Shown piece after piece: positions 24,555-32,589 of a stretch of 55,513 bases of DNA. The translations under genes and the position numbers were made by a program. This DNA is from Acidimicrobiaceae bacterium (GTDB taxonomy: Bacteria; Actinomycetota; Acidimicrobiia; Acidimicrobiales; RAAP-2): NCBI GenBank assembly GCA_027315045.1, contig DAHUZS010000032.1:1-55513 (forward strand), read 5' to 3'. The notes beneath the pieces were generated by a model, which worked only from the letters and a program-made list of their open reading frames with translations, did not search any database and had not been told where the DNA came from. Every line of letters starts with the position of its first letter. Positions within the stretch are counted from its first letter, which is position 1.

Positions 24555-25664
24555 TCATGCCGCCAACACCTCGAGCAGCGCCTCGAGCGACGCCACGTTG
24601 TGGCCCGGGAGGAATCGGTCCACATGCGGCAGCGCCGCCGCCATGCCCTGGGCCAGTGGCTGGTAGTCGGGATCGGCCTTCAAGGGGTTGACCCACACGC
24701 TCAGGTGGGCGATCCGGTGCAGCCGTGCCATCTGGGCGCCGAGCTCGTCGGGGTCCCCTCGGTCCCATCCGTCCGAGAGGACGACCACCTGGGCCCCGCG
24801 GGCCATGCCGGTAACCCCGAACCGGTCGTTGAACTCGCGCAGGCCGTCGCCCAGCCGGGTGCCGCCCGACCAGTCGAGCACCACCCCCGAGGCCGCGGCC
24901 ATCGCGGCGTCGGGGTCGCGCGAGGAGAGCTGTCGGGTCAGCCTGGTCAGGCGGGTGCCGAGGGCGAACGCCTCGACGTTGGTGCGGCCGGCCACCAGGA
25001 TGTGGGCGAAGCGCAGAAGGGCGCGGGCGTAGGGCTCCATGGAGCCGCTCACGTCGCACAGGAGCACCAGCCGCCGTACCCGGGGCACCCGGCGGGCCTG
25101 TTCGATGCGCACCATTTCGCCACCCCGGCGCATCGAGCGCCGGACGGTGGAGCGGAGGTCCGGGCGGCCGCGCCGCCGGTCCCCTCGCCAGCGGTGCGAC
25201 GGCCGGATCACCTCGGTGACGGCCAGCTTGCGCATGGCGTCGACCGCCTCGGCCAGTTCCTCGGGACTGCACTCGGCGAAGTCCTTCTCCCTCAGCACCT
25301 CGACGCTGCTGTAGCGCAGGGCGCCGTCGCCCTCGCCGTCGTCCGCGGCCCCGTCGTCCTCGACGGCGAGCTGGACCCGGGTGACCACCGAGAGGTCGAC
25401 TCGTTCGGGCAGCGGGTCGGCTGACTCCCCCGACCAAAACGACGTGAAGACCCGGTCGTAGGGCTCGATGTCCTCGGGGCTGCGCACGAGGGTGGCCCGA
25501 CCGGCCCAGTAAACGTCCTCGCTCCGGCGGACCCCGATCACCCCGAGGGCGCGCACGAAGCTGAACACGTCGGACACCGGGACGCGCAGGCCCTCGTGCC
25601 GGAGCGCCCGGCAGAAGGTGACCGCTGTGCTGGTGGGGCCCGTCTCGAGGGGCGCCTCAACCAT
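24555..25664 (-). CDS. coxE: CoxE-like VWA-domain protein
   Basis: A 369-residue VWA_CoxE protein. The C-terminal half has the metal-ion-dependent adhesion site: LLCDVSGSMEPYAR (about 205-218), a Thr in WSGGTRLGDGL, and VVVLSDGWDRGDP. CoxE works with the AAA+ ATPase CoxD in inserting or rearranging the Mo-Cu centre of CO dehydrogenase. ATG 25664 overlaps the coxD stop by 8 bases, showing tight coupling. It is the second gene of the accessory operon. Confidence 0.9.
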   Translation of the reverse strand: MVEAPLETGPTSTAVTFCRALRHEGLRVPVSDVFSFVRALGVIGVRRSEDVYWAGRATLVRSPEDIEPYDRVFTSFWSGESADPLPERVDLSVVTRVQLAVEDDGAADDGEGDGALRYSSVEVLREKDFAECSPEELAEAVDAMRKLAVTEVIRPSHRWRGDRRRGRPDLRSTVRRSMRRGGEMVRIEQARRVPRVRRLVLLCDVSGSMEPYARALLRFAHILVAGRTNVEAFALGTRLTRLTRQLSSRDPDAAMAAASGVVLDWSGGTRLGDGLREFNDRFGVTGMARGAQVVVLSDGWDRGDPDELGAQMARLHRIAHLSVWVNPLKADPDYQPLAQGMAAALPHVDRFLPGHNVASLEALLEVLAA

Positions 25665-26610
25665 GGCCGGTCGCCGCCTCGAGGAGCGGGCCCAGCTCGG
25701 TGCGGGCCCGCTCGGCGTCCTCCCGGTACTTGAGCACCGCACCGAGGGTCCGGGCCACGCTCGTCTCGTCGAGGACGTCGCGCCCGAGGGTGTGGAGGGC
25801 CCGCGCCCAGTCGATCGTCTCGGCCACCCCGGGGGCCTTGTAGAGGCCCATCGAGCGCAAGGCCTGTACGGCCCGGGTCACCTGGCGGGCGAGCTGCTCG
25901 CTCGCCTCGGGCACCCGGGTGAGCACGATCGCCACCTCCCGCTCGAGGTCGGGGTGCTCCACCCAGTGGTAGAGGGCGCGTCGCTTGAGCGCGTCATGGA
26001 CGTCCCGGGTCCGATTCGAGGTGAGGACCACCACCGGCGGGACCTCGGCCCGGAACGTCCCCACCTCGGGGACGGTGACTGTGAAGTCGGCCAGGATCTC
26101 GAGAAGGAACGCTTCGAACTCGTCGTCGGCCCGGTCGATCTCGTCGATGAGGAGCACGGGCGGGGCCGAGCCGTGGGCCTCGGTCCCGGCGATCGCCTGC
26201 AGGAGCGGGCGCCGGATCAAGAAGCGCTCCGAGAACAGCTCGTCCTCGCCCACGATCGGGCTGCCCGGGCCGCGGTCATGGGCCCGCAGGTACAGGAGCT
26301 GGCGCTGGTAGTCCCACTCGTAGATGGCTTGGTGGGCGTCGATCCCCTCGTAGCACTGCAGGCGGACCAGTTCGGACCCGAACCACCGGGCGAGCGCGTT
26401 GCCCACCTCGGTCTTGCCCACCCCTGGCTCGCCCTCGAGGAACAGCGGGCGCCGGAGTTCGATGGCCAGGAAGATTGCCGTGGACAGGCCGTCTCCGGGG
26501 AGGTACCCCTGGGCGCGCAGTGCCCGTTCGACGTCGTCGGGCGAGCCGGGCGGCACCCACGATCCCTGCTCGCTCCGGGACGCGCCGGGATCGCCATCTG
26601 GGTGCCCCAT
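25657..26610 (-). CDS. coxD: CoxD/MoxR-type AAA+ ATPase
   Basis: A 317-residue MoxR-family AAA+ ATPase of the CoxD branch. Walker A is LEGEPGVGKTEVG (about 58-70), Walker B VLLIDEIDRADDEFEAFLLE, sensor 1 VVVLTSNRTRDVHDALKRR, with the arginine finger in the last part. CoxD drives maturation of the CO dehydrogenase active site together with CoxE. It is the first gene of the run coxD-coxE-coxI-xdhC-mocA-coxG-moeA-moaC-mog. ATG 26610 has TACGCT 7 bases upstream on its strand, so the whole operon probably starts as a leaderless mRNA here. Confidence 0.92.
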   Translation of the reverse strand: MGHPDGDPGASRSEQGSWVPPGSPDDVERALRAQGYLPGDGLSTAIFLAIELRRPLFLEGEPGVGKTEVGNALARWFGSELVRLQCYEGIDAHQAIYEWDYQRQLLYLRAHDRGPGSPIVGEDELFSERFLIRRPLLQAIAGTEAHGSAPPVLLIDEIDRADDEFEAFLLEILADFTVTVPEVGTFRAEVPPVVVLTSNRTRDVHDALKRRALYHWVEHPDLEREVAIVLTRVPEASEQLARQVTRAVQALRSMGLYKAPGVAETIDWARALHTLGRDVLDETSVARTLGAVLKYREDAERARTELGPLLEAATGHG

Positions 26611-26682
26611 GCCGTCAAGCGTAGTGGTTTGGCGGCCGATGGTGGCCCCCTGACCAGGCCCGATGGTCGGTACGCTCGTCGG

Positions 26683-27423
26683 GTGCGCTGGGCCGACGAC
26701 CGCTCATCTCGGGGAGTACGGGTTCGCCGCCTCGACCTGGACCGCGCCGGGCGGGTCGTGCCTGGGGTGCTGTGGACCCCGGTCGATCCGTCGGGCCCGG
26801 TTCCGCTGGTCCTGCTCGGTCACGGCGCCTCGGGGCACAAGGGCGTCGGCTACGTGGCCGATCTGGCCAGGGCCCTGGTCCGCCTGGACATGGCGGCGGT
26901 GGCCGTCGACGGCCCGGTCCACGGCGACCGCCGGTCCGACCGGGGCCGGAACGCCCAACTCGTTTTCCTCGAGTTCTGCCAGGCGTGGTCGTCGTATCCG
27001 ACGATGACCGACGAGATGGTCGGCGACTTGACCGGGGTGCTCGACGCGCTGATCGCGTCGGGCGAGTTCGACGAGGCCCGGGTGGGGTGGTGGGGCCTGT
27101 CGATGGGGACGATCCTCGGCCTCCCGTTCGTCGCCGCCGAGCCCCGTATCTCGGCCGCTGTCCTCGGGCTGATGGGGCTCACCGGCCCGACAAAGGCCCG
27201 CATCGTCGAGGACGCGCCGCGGGTCCGATGCCCGACGCTGTTCCTCGTGCAGTGGGACGACGAACTGTTCGGTCGTGAGGCCTGTCTCGAGCTGTTCGAC
27301 GCCCTCGGCTCCCCGGACAAGCGCATGCACGTGCATCCCGGTCGGCACGCCTCGGTCCCCCCCGAGGCGTTCGGGGCCTCCGAGGCCTTCCTCGCCGACA
27401 GACTTCGGACGCCAGGCGCCTAG
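26683..27423 (+). CDS. Alpha/beta hydrolase (dienelactone-hydrolase-like)
   Basis: A 246-residue serine hydrolase. Seen are the oxyanion-side loop LLGHGASGHKG (about 44-54), the nucleophile elbow WWGLSMGTILG, an acidic residue region LVQWDDELFG and the catalytic His in HPGRHASVP. The substrate is unknown. GTG 26683 follows TACGCT (26671-26676) by 6 bases, a leaderless start divergent from coxD. The long open frame upstream of this start overlaps coxD and is not used. The stop codon overlaps the larC stop in the palindrome CTAG. Confidence 0.8.
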   Translation: MRWADDRSSRGVRVRRLDLDRAGRVVPGVLWTPVDPSGPVPLVLLGHGASGHKGVGYVADLARALVRLDMAAVAVDGPVHGDRRSDRGRNAQLVFLEFCQAWSSYPTMTDEMVGDLTGVLDALIASGEFDEARVGWWGLSMGTILGLPFVAAEPRISAAVLGLMGLTGPTKARIVEDAPRVRCPTLFLVQWDDELFGREACLELFDALGSPDKRMHVHPGRHASVPPEAFGASEAFLADRLRTPGA

Positions 27424-28667
27424 GCCGGGGTGTCCTCGGGCGAAGGTCCGTCGGTGGTGGTCCATCCCGCGTCCTCGGGTGTTGTGCGCTCCCGCCAGGC
27501 CTGCTCGGCCCGCGACGCCACCTCCGAGACGGCCAGCCCGGTCTGGGCGGCGACCCGGGCCACGTCGTCGAACTCGGCCTTGACCCGACCCCCCCCGGCC
27601 TTGACGTTGACGGGGTAGCCGGCCACCTGGACCGGCTCGATGGTCCTCGCCGCCGGCCACCGTTCGCCGTAGAGAGCCCGCACGCCGAAGGTCCCGGTGG
27701 TCAGGCGAACCACGTCCCGGAGCGACTCGAGCAGGGAAGGGTCGGCGAGCACGTGGATGGTGTGCCCAGGGCGACCCTTCTTCATCATCACCGGGGTGAT
27801 CCAGGCGTCGTGGGCCCCAGCGTCGAGCAGCGACCGCAGGGCGTGGGCGAGCTGCTCGCCAGTCGCGTCGTCGAGATTGGCCTCCAGGACCACGACCGGC
27901 TGCCCGGTGGTGCCGGCACCGGGCAAAGCACCGGTCGTCCCGAGGACGACCTGGGTGCAGTTGGGGAGGTCGTCGACGTCGCGGCTGCCGGCGCCGAAGC
28001 CGGTCCCACCCACCTCCATCGCCGGCATCGGTCCGAAGGACGAAGCCAGCGCGGCGACGATGGCCGCACCGGTGGGGGTGGTGAGCTCGACGGCCACGTC
28101 CCGGCCGTAGGTCGGCACGCCTTCGAGCAGGCGGACCACGGCCGGCGCCGGATTGGGCAGGAGGCCGTGCGCCGTGCGCACGACACCGGTGCCGGTGGCG
28201 ACGGCGGACGCCCGGACCTCGTCGATGCCCAGAACCTCGAGCGCCGACGCGGTGCCCACGACGTCGACGATGGCGTCGTGCCCACCGACCTCATGGAAGT
28301 GCACCTGCCCGGCCGGCCGCCGGTGGAGTCGTCCCTCGACCTCGGCCAGCACGGCGAAGACGGCGAGTGCACGGGTCTCGACCCGCGCCGGGAGCTGGGC
28401 TCCCTTGATCATGTCGATGATGTTCGCGTGCGTCCGGACCACCACGTCATCGGGTGCGGACACGACGGCCCGGGTGCAGGCGATGCCACCGCGCAGGACC
28501 TGCTCGGTCCGGAGGTCCCACCCGGAGAACGGGACCCGCCGGAGCAGCTGGCGGATCTCCTCGACGTCGGCGCCGGCGTCGAGGAGGCTCCCGAGGGCCA
28601 TGTCCCCGGCGATCCCTGAGAAGCAGTGGAACCAGGCGATGTTCTGCGCGGGTCCGGGCCCCGTCAT
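27420..28667 (-). CDS. larC: LarC, nickel insertion enzyme for the pincer cofactor
   Basis: CTP-dependent nickel-insertase (cyclometallase) that completes nickel-pincer nucleotide. 415 residues in one uninterrupted frame, unlike the lactobacillar larC1/larC2 pair read through a programmed frameshift. It begins IAWFHCFSGIAGDMALGSLLDAG, has HFHEVGGHDAIVDVVG in the middle (His-rich, metal region), LTTPTGAAIVAAL, and a C-terminal METNLDD-like stretch (LEANLDDATGEQL) followed by MKKGRPGHT. Its start overlaps the larB stop by 4 bases, so larB-larC is an operon. Confidence 0.93.
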   Translation of the reverse strand: MTGPGPAQNIAWFHCFSGIAGDMALGSLLDAGADVEEIRQLLRRVPFSGWDLRTEQVLRGGIACTRAVVSAPDDVVVRTHANIIDMIKGAQLPARVETRALAVFAVLAEVEGRLHRRPAGQVHFHEVGGHDAIVDVVGTASALEVLGIDEVRASAVATGTGVVRTAHGLLPNPAPAVVRLLEGVPTYGRDVAVELTTPTGAAIVAALASSFGPMPAMEVGGTGFGAGSRDVDDLPNCTQVVLGTTGALPGAGTTGQPVVVLEANLDDATGEQLAHALRSLLDAGAHDAWITPVMMKKGRPGHTIHVLADPSLLESLRDVVRLTTGTFGVRALYGERWPAARTIEPVQVAGYPVNVKAGGGRVKAEFDDVARVAAQTGLAVSEVASRAEQAWRERTTPEDAGWTTTDGPSPEDTPA

Positions 28668-29425
28668 GGCAGCATCCGTGCCACCGCGCAGGCCGCCCCG
28701 AAGCCGTTGTCGATGCCGACCACGGTGATGCCCGAGGCACAGGAGGCCAGCATCGCCAGCAGGGCGGTAAGTCCCTCGAACGCGGCTCCGTAGCCGACGC
28801 TGGTCGGCACGGCGACGACCGGGGCGGCGGTCACGCCGCCGATCAGGCTGGCCAGCGCCCCCTCCAGTCCGGCGACCACGACGATCGCGTCGGCGTCGGC
28901 GACCTCGTCGAAGGAGGTGAGGAGCCGGTGCACGCCGGCGACCCCACAGTCACTCAGGAGGGAGGGGGTAAACCCCAGCGCGTCGAGGACGGCCCGGCAC
29001 TCCTCGGCCACCGGCAGATCGGCCGTTCCGGCGGTCACGACGAGGATCCGTCCGGTTCGCGCCGGCGCATGCCGCCAGGTCACCGTGGCCAGATCGCCGG
29101 TCCCGGTGACCCGGTGTTCGTTGAAGCCGGCCCGGGTCGCCTCCAGCACCGACGCGTCCACCTGGGCGGGGTTGGCCCGAGTCAGGAGCACGGGTCCGAC
29201 CGAGCCCTCGAGGAGCTCGAGGACGATGGCGGCGCATTGCGGCGCGCTCTTACCCGGACCGTAGACGGCCTCGGGGAGGCCTTGGCGGAGCTGGCGGTGA
29301 TGGTCGACCCGCGCGAACCCGAGGTCGGCGAACGGGAGCCGGCGGAGTCGGCGCACGGCGTCTTCGACCGAGCAGGCTCCGGATGAAACGTCGGCCAGCA
29401 GACTCTCAAGGGCGGACCGATCCAT
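28664..29425 (-). CDS. larB: LarB, carboxylase/hydrolase of nickel-pincer cofactor synthesis
   Basis: Carboxylates nicotinic acid adenine dinucleotide and cleaves it to the bis-carboxylated mononucleotide used by LarE. About 253 residues with a PurE-like C-terminal half: ILVVTAGTADLPVAEEC (about 125-141), VVVAGLEGALASLIGGV and VAVPTSVGYGAAFEG. ATG 29425 is preferred to GTG 29434 because a GATAGT box lies 7 bases upstream of it, giving a leaderless start. The promoter shares bases with that of divergent pheA. larC follows with a 4-base overlap. Confidence 0.9.
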   Translation of the reverse strand: MDRSALESLLADVSSGACSVEDAVRRLRRLPFADLGFARVDHHRQLRQGLPEAVYGPGKSAPQCAAIVLELLEGSVGPVLLTRANPAQVDASVLEATRAGFNEHRVTGTGDLATVTWRHAPARTGRILVVTAGTADLPVAEECRAVLDALGFTPSLLSDCGVAGVHRLLTSFDEVADADAIVVVAGLEGALASLIGGVTAAPVVAVPTSVGYGAAFEGLTALLAMLASCASGITVVGIDNGFGAACAVARMLP

Positions 29426-29432
29426 GATGTTC

Positions 29433-29440
29433 ACTATCCT
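29433..29440. promoter_or_regulatory. Overlapping divergent -10 boxes of larB and pheA
   Basis: ACTATCCT holds TATCCT (29435-29440, plus strand), 8 bases before pheA GTG 29449, and GATAGT (29438-29433, minus strand), 7 bases before larB ATG 29425. Both fit the leaderless spacing seen elsewhere in the window. RNA polymerase could not occupy both at once. Confidence 0.6.
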
Positions 29441-29448
29441 GCCCGGGA

Positions 29449-30390
29449 GTGACCCGCTCTGCGACCTCTATCGGGTATTTCGGCCCGTCCGGGACCTTCA
29501 CCGAGCAAGCTCTCCTGACCCAGCCCGACTATGCGGCCGTGCGCCGCGAGCCGTTCCCCACCATTGTCGATGTCCTGGAGGCGACGCGGAGCGGCCAAGT
29601 CGACCTCGGGTTCGTTCCGTTGGAGAACGGCATCGAAGGTTCGGTACCCGTCACCCTCGACAGCCTGGTTTTCGACTTCGATCTTTTGATCCAGCGAGAG
29701 GTCGTGCTCGACATCCACCTTGCGCTATTGGCGAATCCGGGTACGAAGCTCGCCAACATCGCGGCCGTCGCATCCTTCCCGCACGCGCTCGCCCAGTGTC
29801 GGAAATTCCTCGGCTCTGACCTGCCGGGTGCTCAGACCGTGGCGGCAGCGTCCACTGCCGACGCGGCCAAGGAGCTTGCCGAGCATCCCGACGCGGGCAC
29901 GGCGGTGATCGCCCCGCCGTCGGCGGCCGAGGTCTACGGACTCGTCGTGCTCGCCGAAGAGATCGAGGATCACCCGGAGAACCAGACTCGCTTCGTGGCC
30001 GTCGGCGCAGCTGGCGTGCCCCGCGCGACCGGACATGACCGGACGAGCATCGTGTGCTTCCAGGGCGCGGACCGTCCTGGAAGCCTCCACTCGATCCTGG
30101 GTCAGTTCGCCGCCCGGGACATCAACTTGACCAAGCTGGAGTCCCGTCCGACCAAGAAGGGACTCGGGGACTACTGCTTCGTCATCGATCTCGAGGGGCA
30201 TATCGGCGACGAGATCGTTGCCGATTGTCTTCGGGATCTGCATGCCAGTGTGTTCCAGGTCAAGTTTCTTGGTTCCTATCCGGCCGCCGGCGCGCACGGA
30301 CCGGGACGTCGACGCGAGGCCGCGCTCGCCTGGCAGCAGGCCGACGAGTGGATCCGATCGTTGCGGTCACAGATCGAAGCTCGCGAGTGA
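29449..30390 (+). CDS. pheA: Prephenate dehydratase
   Basis: Converts prephenate to phenylpyruvate in phenylalanine synthesis. 313 residues: PDT domain (1-185) with IGYFGPSGTFTEQALL, VPLENGIEGSV, the catalytic NQTRFVAVG; then a regulatory ACT domain (195-275) with GSLHSILGQFAARDINLTKLESRP, whose ESRP binds phenylalanine for feedback inhibition. A basic C-terminal tail of about 35 residues follows. It stands alone between larB and tRNA-Ser. Start GTG 29449 is fixed by the -10 box TATCCT. Confidence 0.96.
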   Translation: MTRSATSIGYFGPSGTFTEQALLTQPDYAAVRREPFPTIVDVLEATRSGQVDLGFVPLENGIEGSVPVTLDSLVFDFDLLIQREVVLDIHLALLANPGTKLANIAAVASFPHALAQCRKFLGSDLPGAQTVAAASTADAAKELAEHPDAGTAVIAPPSAAEVYGLVVLAEEIEDHPENQTRFVAVGAAGVPRATGHDRTSIVCFQGADRPGSLHSILGQFAARDINLTKLESRPTKKGLGDYCFVIDLEGHIGDEIVADCLRDLHASVFQVKFLGSYPAAGAHGPGRRREAALAWQQADEWIRSLRSQIEARE

Positions 30391-30415
30391 ATTCAGCTCA
30401 GCTGACTTTCGACGG

Positions 30416-30500
30416 GGAGGGATGGCAGAGCGGACGAATGCGCGGCTCTTGAAAAGCCGTGGGGCCTCGGTCCCCGTGGGTTCGAATCCCACTCCCTCCG
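30416..30500 (+). tRNA. tRNA-Ser (anticodon UGA)
   Basis: An 85-nt tRNA with a long variable arm. Acceptor GGAGGGA pairs with TCCCTCC (30493-30499); anticodon stem CGGCT pairs with AGCCG around loop CTTGAAA (anticodon TGA); T arm GTGGGTTCGAATCCCAC. Discriminator is G, CCA not encoded. It reads UCA. The nuclease-like gene pair begins 45 bases downstream on the other strand. Confidence 0.96.
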
Positions 30501-30544
30501 CTCGAAGGGATCGTCAAGGCACGACTCGGACGTTGGGCGTTCGG

Positions 30545-31489
30545 TCACGAGGCGATCGCCACGTCGCCGGCGGTCGTCCTCGCTGCCGCGTCTCGCGTGC
30601 CTGTCACCCACCGCCCGGATGGTCGTGGGAGACCGGCGCTGGTCGCCGTTGGGGAGCGAAGCGTGGCCAAGATCGCGTCCACTGTCGTCTCCAAGAGCTG
30701 ACCGTCGACAGGTAAGACCAAGGCTCGCCCGCACTGGGGCCACCAGCCGATCACCCGGATGGCCGGCCCGAGCTTCGGATCCAGGGCCACGGTGAGGGCA
30801 GCCAGCCCAAGCTCGTGGCGGGCGGTCGAAGTCGGCCGGCCAGTCATGACTGCGAAGACAGCGCTTCCTGCCGGGTAGCCGTCTTGGAGGGAGCCAAGAG
30901 GGATCGGGCTGCGGACTTCGATTCTCCCTCGAAGGACGATCTGCGGGACCGAGGCGAACGAGATCGAGCGATCGTCGCCGACGAAGGGATGCGTGAGCCG
31001 TGGCCAGTCGATCGCTCCGATCAGCTGGGTAGCCAGGGTGACGGCCTCGGCCTGGACCGTGCTCTTCGCGCCAAGGCGTAAGCTGGCGATCCAGGTCCCG
31101 AGCGATCCACCGGCACCCCGCCACTCGTCGGTGGGGCGGGTGAGACGCTCGACCGCTTCGGCGACTGCCTGCATGGGAGTCATCCTCTTGTTCGCCAACC
31201 ATCCTCGAACTCCTTCGAGTGCGATCGGACGTCGTGCCGTTCTCGGGCTCCACGCGAAGACATCAGGTCGAGAGCTCTCGGAGGCGTGGAAGCGAAGTCG
31301 GTACGCGTCGATTCGGACTCGCTGATGGATGCCGAGCGATCCCGCCGATTCCTGAAGGCCGTCTTCCAGTCGTCGTCGGACCTCGCCGAGTTCCGAGCGC
31401 GAGACCCGGGATTCCGCAGGCGCGATGAGGGCGTCGGTGAGGGACCGGGACCTCGGGAGGGCCATGGACGGGAGCGCGGTGCCGATCAT
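30545..31489 (-). CDS. PD-(D/E)XK-like protein with lost catalytic residues
   Basis: A 314-residue protein I do not recognise by name. Hand alignment shows it is a paralogue of its upstream neighbour: WPRL at residues 163-166 matches WPRL there, IVLRGRIEV (185-193) matches VVLVGVIDL, and VFAVMTGRP (211-219) matches LVEAKSGQP, followed by RHELGLAALT against RDDLRFYALL and a similar beta strand. The nuclease residues are replaced: Asp by Glu191, Glu by Ala213, Lys by Met215. So it should be a non-cutting partner or scaffold. N-terminal 150 residues hold FAWSPRTARRP and helices of unknown role. ATG 31489 overlaps the upstream TGA by one base, so equal co-translation is likely. Confidence 0.65.
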   Translation of the reverse strand: MIGTALPSMALPRSRSLTDALIAPAESRVSRSELGEVRRRLEDGLQESAGSLGIHQRVRIDAYRLRFHASESSRPDVFAWSPRTARRPIALEGVRGWLANKRMTPMQAVAEAVERLTRPTDEWRGAGGSLGTWIASLRLGAKSTVQAEAVTLATQLIGAIDWPRLTHPFVGDDRSISFASVPQIVLRGRIEVRSPIPLGSLQDGYPAGSAVFAVMTGRPTSTARHELGLAALTVALDPKLGPAIRVIGWWPQCGRALVLPVDGQLLETTVDAILATLRSPTATSAGLPRPSGRWVTGTRDAAARTTAGDVAIAS

Positions 31490-32307
31490 CAGTGCCCCAG
31501 ATGACGTCGGAGCGCCCCGAGCACTCGCATCACACAAGACGCCAGGAGTTCGTCATAGACGTCCTCTGCGTCGACCTGACCGGTCCGGGTATAGAAGGTC
31601 GCCACTCGAAAGGGAGGCGCACCGCTGCGGAGGGTCTCGAGGAGGGCGTAGAAGCGCAGATCATCACGATCTTCGAGGCGGGGCTGACCCGACTTCGCCT
31701 CCACCAGTCCGACCGAGGCCTGTCCGCTGGAGGGCGAGCCGATGACGAGGTCGATGACGCCGACCAGCACGACGTTGCCTCCGGCCAGCGGCACGGCCAC
31801 CGGTTCGTGGGTTCGCGGCATCCAGGCGGGTGACAGCCGGGGCCACCGGCCGACCAGGATCGCGGTCTGGGTCTCGAGCTCGTCACGGAACTGGTGCAGC
31901 GTCGATCCTCCGAGCCGCCGGACGAAGCGGACGATCGCCGAACGTCGCGGGTCGAGCTCGAGCGAAGCCAGCCCGTCCTCCATCGGATCCTCGATGTGAC
32001 CAATGGTCACGTACTGGCGGAAGAGCGCATCTATGAGCGCGCCGATGGCGATGGCAGGCGTGATCGACTCGCTGTCTTTGCGCCCCTCGCTCCTGAGCGT
32101 CTGTTTGGTGACCACGAGCTCGGTATCCCGTTCGAAGGGGAGGGAGCAGAGCCCGTCCTCCAGCCACTCCCGCAGACCGCCCGAGAGACCAGGGTCGACC
32201 GGTGGGCGAAGACTGGTGTTCCCCCTGATCGCTGCCAGGACGTCATCCCTCCCGGTGCGACCGTTTGGGGCTGGAGTCGGTTGGAGCAAGACAGCGAGGT
32301 CAGTCAC
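31489..32307 (-). CDS. PD-(D/E)XK nuclease-family protein
   Basis: A 272-residue protein whose C-terminal half carries the RecB-like nuclease core: Asp186 in VLVGVIDLVIG, Glu203 and Lys205 in GLVEAKSGQP, then RDDLRFYALLETL as the motif after the E-x-K strand. The N-terminal half (helical, with TPAIAIGALIDALFRQ) is not recognised. No helicase, methylase or CRISPR gene is adjacent, so it is not an obvious RecB, Cas4 or restriction enzyme. It is co-translated with a paralogue lacking the catalytic residues. GTG/ATG choice: the start at 32307 gives MTDLAVLLQP; no strong ribosome site is visible. Likely DNA target; biological role unknown. Confidence 0.75.
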   Translation of the reverse strand: MTDLAVLLQPTPAPNGRTGRDDVLAAIRGNTSLRPPVDPGLSGGLREWLEDGLCSLPFERDTELVVTKQTLRSEGRKDSESITPAIAIGALIDALFRQYVTIGHIEDPMEDGLASLELDPRRSAIVRFVRRLGGSTLHQFRDELETQTAILVGRWPRLSPAWMPRTHEPVAVPLAGGNVVLVGVIDLVIGSPSSGQASVGLVEAKSGQPRLEDRDDLRFYALLETLRSGAPPFRVATFYTRTGQVDAEDVYDELLASCVMRVLGALRRHLGH

Positions 32308-32355
32308 GGGGTCACGATGACGGTTGGCTGTGACACCGGCCCTAGGCTCTGGCCG

Positions 32356-32589
32356 ATGGTGACGGCCGCGATCCTTTCGGCGAGCGATGTCACCTTCGGG
32401 ATCGTCTTCGGTGTGTTCGTGGCGGCGCTCGCCGTCCTGGCCGTCGTCGCCATTCGTTGGGGCGTTCGGCGGGACCGGCCCGGCCGGGAGGCTTGGAGGC
32501 AGCGCCGGCTCGAGTCGGCCTCGTCGTCGAGGGGCGCTCCTTTGGGCGGGTCGGTCGGCCCTTCGGACGCACCTCCCGACGACCAGTGA
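32356..32589 (+). CDS. Small single-pass membrane protein
   Basis: A 77-residue protein with one membrane helix (about 13-34, FGIVFGVFVAALAVLAVVAIRW) and a basic, then Ser/Gly/Pro-rich cytoplasmic tail. Function unknown. ATG 32356 has TAGGCT 7 bases upstream, so it probably heads a leaderless transcript. Its TGA overlaps the ATG of the patatin gene (TGATG), so the two are translationally coupled and may act together at the membrane. Confidence 0.65.
   Translation: MVTAAILSASDVTFGIVFGVFVAALAVLAVVAIRWGVRRDRPGREAWRQRRLESASSSRGAPLGGSVGPSDAPPDDQ

Noticed and set aside
25618-26682. Upstream extension of the alpha/beta hydrolase
   Set aside because: It is antisense to coxD, and a -10 box plus GTG 26683 explains the start.
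30416-32307. tRNA-Ser(UGA) as an attachment site of a genomic island
   Set aside because: No integrase and no second copy of the tRNA 3' end was found nearby, so island status is not supported.
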